Source of the DNA: Fibrobacter sp. UWR3
GTDB lineage: Bacteria > Fibrobacterota > Fibrobacteria > Fibrobacterales > Fibrobacteraceae
Direction: 5' to 3'
Length of the DNA stretch: 64,000 nt
Assembly (NCBI RefSeq): GCF_900143055.1
Contig: NZ_FRCW01000010.1
Coordinates: 61,710-125,709, forward strand
Of this stretch, positions 59,851 through 64,000 are shown piece by piece (position 1 is the first letter of the stretch; each line of letters opens with the position of its first letter). The position numbers and the translations under genes were made by a program. A model generated the notes under the pieces. The model was not told the DNA's origin. It was given only the letters and a program-made list of their open reading frames with translations, and did no database searches.

Positions 59851-59894
59851 TGCGAAACTAATGAATTTATGCTAACGAGTAATTTGACTTAGTG

Positions 59895-61337
59895 CTAGAC
59901 CTTCAACTCACCCGCGTCGATGTTAGCCCAATCCGGTATCTTTTCAATAGCCGGGCGGACTTCTTCGGTCACAAACTTCACGACCTGTCCCGGAGCGCGA
60001 CCCACGAACTTGCGGAGGTCGAGGATTTCCTTGAGTTTCGCTTCAGTGATGCCGAGCTTCTGGAACTTTTCGTTCTTGAGGACGCGTTCGAGCAAATCGT
60101 TGTCCTTGCCCTGTTCCTTGACGACCTTGCCCGCTTCCATGGACATCACGCGGATTTCTTCATGGAGTTCCTGACGGTCGCCGCCGTTCTTGACGCCTTC
60201 CATGATGATGTTTTCGGTGGCCATGAACGGGAGTTCGGCCATGATGCGCTTCTCGATGACCTTCGGGTAAACCACGAGGCCGTTGGTGACGTTCTCGGCG
60301 ATGATGAGCATGGCATCCATGGCGAGGAACGCTTCCGGAATGGCAAGACGCTTGTTCGCACTGTCATCAAGCGTACGTTCGAACCACTGCGTCGCCTGCG
60401 TAAAGGCGGTGCTGTTCACCAGGGCCATCACGAAGCGGGCCAGGGAGCAAATGCGTTCGCTACGCATTGGGTTACGCTTGTAAGCCATGGCGCTGGAGCC
60501 GATCTGAGTCTTTTCGAACGGTTCTTCCACTTCCTTCACGCCCTGCATGAGGCGCATGTCGGTGGCAAACTTGTGCAGAGACTGAGCGATGGAGCTGAGC
60601 ACCTGGTTCACGCGGTTGTCCCACTTACGGGTGTAGGTCTGGCCGGTGATGGTGAGCACGCGCTTGAAGCCTGCCTTGGCAGTCACGCGGCGGTCCAGTT
60701 CCATAATCTTTTCTTCGTCGCCGTTGAACAGGTCCATGAAGCTGGCCTGCGTGCCGGTCGTGCCCTTCACGCCGCGGAACGGGAGAACTTCGATGAGGAA
60801 ATTGAGTTCTTCGAGGTCGATGAGCATGTCCTGGAGCCAGAGGCAAGCGCGCTTACCGACGGTCGTGAGCTGAGCGGCCTGGAAGTGCGTTGCACCGAGC
60901 TGGGCCATGTCCTTGTATTCCATAGCAAACTTGGAAAGCTTGTCCATCACGCGGCAAAGACGCTTGCGCACGAGAATCATGGCCTGCTGCATCTGGATAA
61001 GGTCGGTGTTGTCGCCCACGAATGCAGACGTTGCACCGAGGTGGATGATGCCCTTAGCCTTGGGGCACTGGACGCCGTAAGCGTAAACGTGGCTCATCAC
61101 GTCGTGGCGGCGGCGTTTTTCTTCTTCTTCGGCGACTTCGAAGTTGATGTCCTTCTCGTGGGCCTTCAGTTCGTCCACCTGCTCCTGCGTAATCGGGAGG
61201 CCGAGTTCCATTTCGGATTCGGCGAGGTAAATCCAGAGCCTCCGCCAAGTCTGGAACTTGTACTGCGGGCTGAAGATGAAACTCATTTCCTTGCTAGCAT
61301 AACGCTTGATAAGCGGGCTTTCGAACTGATCGCGCAT
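59895..61337 (-). CDS. purB: Adenylosuccinate lyase
   Basis: Cleaves SAICAR and adenylosuccinate in purine synthesis. 480 residues, in the range of the longer PurB type. [18 protein letters not shown] start; [36 protein letters not shown]; and the fumarase/aspartase signature [27 protein letters not shown] precedes the ATG, and TAAATTTATC forms a likely -10 box about 40 bases upstream. Monocistronic. Confidence 0.96.
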   Translation of the reverse strand: MRDQFESPLIKRYASKEMSFIFSPQYKFQTWRRLWIYLAESEMELGLPITQEQVDELKAHEKDINFEVAEEEEKRRRHDVMSHVYAYGVQCPKAKGIIHLGATSAFVGDNTDLIQMQQAMILVRKRLCRVMDKLSKFAMEYKDMAQLGATHFQAAQLTTVGKRACLWLQDMLIDLEELNFLIEVLPFRGVKGTTGTQASFMDLFNGDEEKIMELDRRVTAKAGFKRVLTITGQTYTRKWDNRVNQVLSSIAQSLHKFATDMRLMQGVKEVEEPFEKTQIGSSAMAYKRNPMRSERICSLARFVMALVNSTAFTQATQWFERTLDDSANKRLAIPEAFLAMDAMLIIAENVTNGLVVYPKVIEKRIMAELPFMATENIIMEGVKNGGDRQELHEEIRVMSMEAGKVVKEQGKDNDLLERVLKNEKFQKLGITEAKLKEILDLRKFVGRAPGQVVKFVTEEVRPAIEKIPDWANIDAGELKV

Positions 61338-61382
61338 GATTTATCCTTTTTTGAATTTTTGCGAGGATAAATTTAGAAAAAA

Positions 61383-61844
61383 CTACCTGGCCGGAAGGGA
61401 CTTCCACATGCGGATACAGTCAAATACACCGCTCCGGACGACACTGTTGTCAACGCGCACATAACCGAGTTTTTCGTAGAATTGCACCGCCTCGATGCGG
61501 CTCTCGATATCGATTACGGAATAACCGCACTCCGCAATCCACTTTTCTGCCTCGCAAACCGCCATCACACCCAGCTTGCGCCCGCGGTATTCCGACAGAA
61601 CGACCACCCGCCCGAGCGTCACATGCCCGGGAACAGTCTCAAAGAACCTGCACGTCGCCACCGGGTAACCCGCATCGAGCAAAACGATGTACTTCGTGCC
61701 GTCGCCATCGTGCTCGTCAAATTCCTCCCGCAGCGAAATATGGTGCAGCCGGTTCATGCCCTGGATGCGGACAGAATACGCCCCTGCGCGCTGCCATTCC
61801 TCTTCCGCCCGCAGGACTACGATGTTGTTGGAATTGGGTTGCAT
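61383..61844 (-). CDS. GNAT-family N-acetyltransferase
   Basis: 153 residues. GNAT core: YIVLLDAGYPVATCRFF, then GRVVVLSEYRGRKLGVMAV (acetyl-CoA pyrophosphate loop, R/QxxGxG/A type) and EAVQFYEKLGYVRV. The order resembles the ElaA-like group; substrate unknown. Its start is 9 bases after the NERD gene's stop, so probably co-transcribed, yet its GC content matches the chromosome rather than the AT-rich genes upstream. Confidence 0.82.
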   Translation of the reverse strand: MQPNSNNIVVLRAEEEWQRAGAYSVRIQGMNRLHHISLREEFDEHDGDGTKYIVLLDAGYPVATCRFFETVPGHVTLGRVVVLSEYRGRKLGVMAVCEAEKWIAECGYSVIDIESRIEAVQFYEKLGYVRVDNSVVRSGVFDCIRMWKSLPAR

Positions 61845-61853
61845 GAGAAGGTC

Positions 61854-62603
61854 CTAATCAACAGAAACCTTTAGCCATTCTGTCAATTGCGTAGAAATCA
61901 AGCGAACTTCATCAATAGAGAGAACTTCTTTAGAATTATTAAAAAATTTCGGGAAACTGTTTTCATTTAGAATCCAATAATTAGAAAAATCACTTTGCGG
62001 ATTATCAATATATGCACCAATGATAATAGCAACCTTTTGAATCGGGTAAACCCGTCCGCAGAGTTCATCTAACTTCTCACGGATAAAACTAGCCTCACCA
62101 TCCATTTGATTCAGCAGCGTTCTGCATTGGCGACCATTAAATAGAAGTTTTCCGTCCTGAAATAAAAAGTTATACCCCTTCTTGCGATCATAGTGTTTTG
62201 TTTCTATCGTAAAAATACCGCGCGTACTGACAATTAAATGATCAACATTAAATTCACTCCCACAAACATCGTGAAAGACTCTAACCGAATCATTGCTTAA
62301 TTTGTTCAACATTTCACCAACGAGTCTTTCACCCTCCATTCCCTTATAGCAGTTGCGAATATGCTTTATCAACCTACAGCTTTTCCTGAATCCGTAAATA
62401 AATATTACACCTGTTAGTATTGTAAATGTAATGGCAAGACTTAACGTAATATCAAAGACCTTAAAATAAAACAGCCATACATAAATAGTCAATAAAAGAA
62501 AAGCAATAAAAAGAGCCCAAAGACTATAGTATTTTTCAAAATCCGCATCTATTTTCTTCTGAAGGGATTCACCTTGAACATGTGTCCGGAATTTCTTACC
62601 CAT
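61854..62603 (-). CDS. NERD-domain protein with two membrane helices
   Basis: 249 residues. Two hydrophobic helices (about 30-75, SLWALFIALLLTIYVWLF-like and LAITFTILTGVIFIYGF), then a nuclease-related NERD domain: GMEGERLVGEMLNKLSNDSV, FNVDHLIVSTRGIFTIETKHY. The Asp and Glu-x-Lys of NERD/PD-(D/E)xK enzymes are kept (VDHLI..ETK), so nuclease activity is possible. AT-rich compared with its surroundings; tight spacing (5 bases) with the RDD gene. Confidence 0.8.
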   Translation of the reverse strand: MGKKFRTHVQGESLQKKIDADFEKYYSLWALFIAFLLLTIYVWLFYFKVFDITLSLAITFTILTGVIFIYGFRKSCRLIKHIRNCYKGMEGERLVGEMLNKLSNDSVRVFHDVCGSEFNVDHLIVSTRGIFTIETKHYDRKKGYNFLFQDGKLLFNGRQCRTLLNQMDGEASFIREKLDELCGRVYPIQKVAIIIGAYIDNPQSDFSNYWILNENSFPKFFNNSKEVLSIDEVRLISTQLTEWLKVSVD

Positions 62604-62608
62604 TTCAC

Positions 62609-63070
62609 TTAATCCTTTTCAAATTTTACTGCTTCTGTATGATTCTTCGGCCTTATCACAACAGTTCCTGCAAGTTTATCATGCCAGCCCTGTTTTTTGG
62701 GATCAAAAGCAATCCATAAAAATCCAAGACATAAAGGTAGAGCAGACAAAATATATGCAAAATAACGACCAATATATTGCCCTGCTGACGGTTCTTTACC
62801 GGTTCTTGCATCAACAATTTTTGCAGATAAAGCCATTTTTCCAGGAGTTGCCTGTTTCCAAAACCAGAAAACAAGCGTAGCAACTATCGGAAAAACATAA
62901 GACAAAAGAAAATCTACTGGACCAACAACAAGTCCTTCGCTATCCAGATAATCTAACCCATAAAAAATAAGTAGAAAAGGAAACGTAACAATAATGAGCA
63001 ACAGAGAATCAACAATCGTTGCTACCACCCTTACCCAGAATCCGACATACTCAAGATCTTCATTTTCCAT
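62609..63070 (-). CDS. RDD-family membrane protein
   Basis: 153 residues. GFWVRVVATIVDSLLLIIVTFP is the RDD N-terminal helix with its Arg and Asp. More helices lie at about 50-72 and 100-122, with QATPGKMALSAKIVDARTG and FDPKKQGWHDKLAGTVVI, conserved in the family. Small RDD proteins are thought to carry ions or polar compounds. AT-rich; between the zinc-ribbon gene (9 bases) and the NERD gene (5 bases). Confidence 0.85.
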   Translation of the reverse strand: MENEDLEYVGFWVRVVATIVDSLLLIIVTFPFLLIFYGLDYLDSEGLVVGPVDFLLSYVFPIVATLVFWFWKQATPGKMALSAKIVDARTGKEPSAGQYIGRYFAYILSALPLCLGFLWIAFDPKKQGWHDKLAGTVVIRPKNHTEAVKFEKD

Positions 63071-63079
63071 TTTATCCTC

Positions 63080-63670
63080 CTATTTCAATATACAATTAAA
63101 TGCGGCAACACCCATGATATCACCACCATCGTCAATTGTACACTCAACAACAACTTTTTGTCCTTTATTTAAGCGGGATAATTTTTCTTTTGCACTATTA
63201 GGAAATTGCGCACGTACATAATCAATATCAAAATCACCCCCACATGAATTTATGCTAATTGAGAGTACCCCCATCATATTATCAATCCCAGCAGCACAAC
63301 CAGATATCCTAACGCGTTTACCATTATATTGATCTCCCGCACGAATTTCATTATTGTTGAAATCGCTCAAAATTTGCCTTGCAGAAACAGCGATTACTGG
63401 AGCAGAAAAAGAGTTATCCCGCGTAGGAGTACCAACTGTTTTATAAGAATTATTAGATTCAATTGTATTCGCTCTTTCGACAAATGCGGCAATAATAAGG
63501 ACAACGGCCATTATAACTATTATCCCAACGATAATCGGTATTTTAGACGATTTTTCGCTAGATTTATGTCCTGGTTCATTTTTCTTTATTTCTTTCTGAG
63601 ACGTTCCGCAATAAGGGCAAAAAGAATGCCCTTCCCCGATTTCTCTTGCGCATCTTAAACAATATTTCAT
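63080..63670 (-). CDS. Zinc-ribbon membrane protein with OB-fold (tRNA_anti-like) domain
   Basis: 196 residues. N-terminal zinc ribbon MKYCLRCAREIGEGHSFCPYCG (four Cys); one membrane helix (about 44-64, IPIIVGIIVIMAVVLIIAAF). The extracytoplasmic C-terminal domain (about 95-196; ILSDFNNNEIRAGDQYNGKRVRISG, VVVECTIDDGGDIMG, NCILK) resembles OB-fold tRNA_anti-like domains. First gene of the AT-rich zinc-ribbon/RDD/NERD/GNAT operon. Function unknown. Confidence 0.75.
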   Translation of the reverse strand: MKYCLRCAREIGEGHSFCPYCGTSQKEIKKNEPGHKSSEKSSKIPIIVGIIVIMAVVLIIAAFVERANTIESNNSYKTVGTPTRDNSFSAPVIAVSARQILSDFNNNEIRAGDQYNGKRVRISGCAAGIDNMMGVLSISINSCGGDFDIDYVRAQFPNSAKEKLSRLNKGQKVVVECTIDDGGDIMGVAAFNCILK

Positions 63671-63803
63671 ATTTATAAATCCTTTTCATCAAAATATATA
63701 TTATGTCACCAAAAAGACACTCTCTAGAATTATTCCAACATGGAACTAAAAATCAAATCTGTGGGAAATTTTCACACAGGCTTTTCGCTTCACATTCCGA
63801 ACC

Positions 63804-63864
63804 AGCTAGGTGATCAAACCCGATAAATCAGTGATTTAAGCGATTAATCACCGGTATCCTAGCT
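63804..63864. promoter_or_regulatory. Inverted repeats, candidate activator site
   Basis: AGCTAGG (63804-63810) pairs with CCTAGCT (63858-63864), and GGTGAT (63809-63814) with ATCACC (63847-63852), forming a nested dyad about 40-100 bases upstream of the sigma-54 element, the usual range for an enhancer-binding protein. Confidence 0.45.
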
Positions 63865-63905
63865 TTGGACTTGCTGTTTTTCGCACAAATTCGCCACCTT
63901 TCTTC

Positions 63906-63921
63906 TGGCACGATTCTTGCA
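63906..63921 (+). promoter_or_regulatory. Sigma-54 (RpoN) promoter
   Basis: TGGCAC-GATTC-TTGCA, an exact match to the -24/-12 consensus with GG at 63907-63908 and GC at 63919-63920, 10 bases apart. Transcription would start at about 63931, next to the ATG at 63933. Confidence 0.75.
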
Positions 63922-63932
63922 TCATAAGGGGG

Positions 63933-64000
63933 ATGAGTCGGTTAAGTAAACAACTAATTCGGGAGAAGGTCGAGGAGATTCGGAAGCACAAGTTTTTCGA
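63933..64000 (+). CDS. Start of a gene of unknown function behind the sigma-54 promoter (partial)
   Basis: Only 22 codons are inside the window: MSRLSKQLIREKVEEIRKHKF, basic and helical. The frame is open to the right edge. The ATG is 12 bases downstream of the -12 element, so the message would be leaderless unless the true start is further right. No product can be named. Confidence 0.45.
   Translation, partial: MSRLSKQLIREKVEEIRKHKFF

Noticed and set aside
1..64000. tRNA, rRNA, insertion sequence or CRISPR array
   Set aside because: Looked for in all gaps; no cloverleaf, CCA-ending gene, transposase or spacer array was recognisable by eye. A tRNAscan/Infernal run would be decisive.

Overview
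The window looks like chromosome of a Fibrobacter-type bacterium (Fibrobacterota; anaerobic, Gram-negative, fibre-degrading). This assignment is by inference from gene content: serine-rich lipoproteins, CotH-kinase lipoproteins, an OmpA protein with thrombospondin type-3 repeats, a pyrophosphate-dependent phosphofructokinase and a siroheme-based haem pathway. No 16S gene, tRNA, insertion sequence, prophage or CRISPR array was seen. Most of the sequence is GC-moderate and densely packed; the operon at about 61.9-63.7 kb is clearly AT-richer.

Layout. 0-2.6 kb: surface-sugar genes on the minus strand (PglF/FlaA1-type 4,6-dehydratase, then a DegT aminotransferase cut by the window edge). 2.8-7 kb: CotH lipoprotein and pfp on the plus strand. 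7-14.4 kb, minus: MgtC/DUF4010 protein, folA, thyA, a small gene, a large OmpA/TSP3 protein, radC. 14.9-17.1 kb, plus: ilvB-ilvN. 17.3-25.8 kb, minus: a MotA/MotB-like (ZorA/ZorB-like) envelope operon with four proteins of unknown function, preceded by tadA, the haem synthase ahbD and two related small lipoprotein genes, one frameshifted. 26-30 kb, plus: fabF, a 42-residue membrane protein, a DUF2334 protein, an acyl-CoA synthetase. 30.1-38.4 kb, minus: the haem operon hemA-hemC-cobA/hemD-dehydrogenase/chelatase-(TonB-C-like)-hemB-hemL. 38.5-44 kb: lipoprotein, membrane protein, second CotH lipoprotein and two small outer-membrane-type proteins. 44-46.3 kb, minus: ahbAB and ahbC. 46.3-56.8 kb, minus: mnmG, thioredoxin fusion, RluA, DUF2914, nadD, rsgA and an M23 peptidase. 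57-64 kb: LysM-M23 peptidase (plus), radical SAM/SPASM enzyme with an adjacent Ser-rich lipoprotein, purB, the AT-rich NERD/RDD/zinc-ribbon/GNAT operon, and the start of a gene behind a sigma-54 promoter.

How the genes work together. With hemA, hemL, hemB, hemC, cobA/hemD, precorrin-2 dehydrogenase/chelatase, ahbAB, ahbC and ahbD, the window encodes every step from glutamyl-tRNA to haem b by the siroheme route. The MotA/MotB-like pair sits in one tightly spaced operon with a lipoprotein, an exported beta-helix protein and three unrecognised proteins. It resembles an ion-driven envelope machine but lacks the ZorC/ZorD genes expected of Zorya.

Two repeat systems stand out. One is a family of palindromic elements (ends GAGATCC.. 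and ..GGATGACA, with variants). At least eight copies lie in frame inside haem genes, and I saw at most one weaker candidate in any other gene here. The other is a set of degenerate tandem heptanucleotide repeats whose heptamer differs from locus to locus. They are often head-to-head and fill gene junctions up to the start and stop codons; at three places they are translated.
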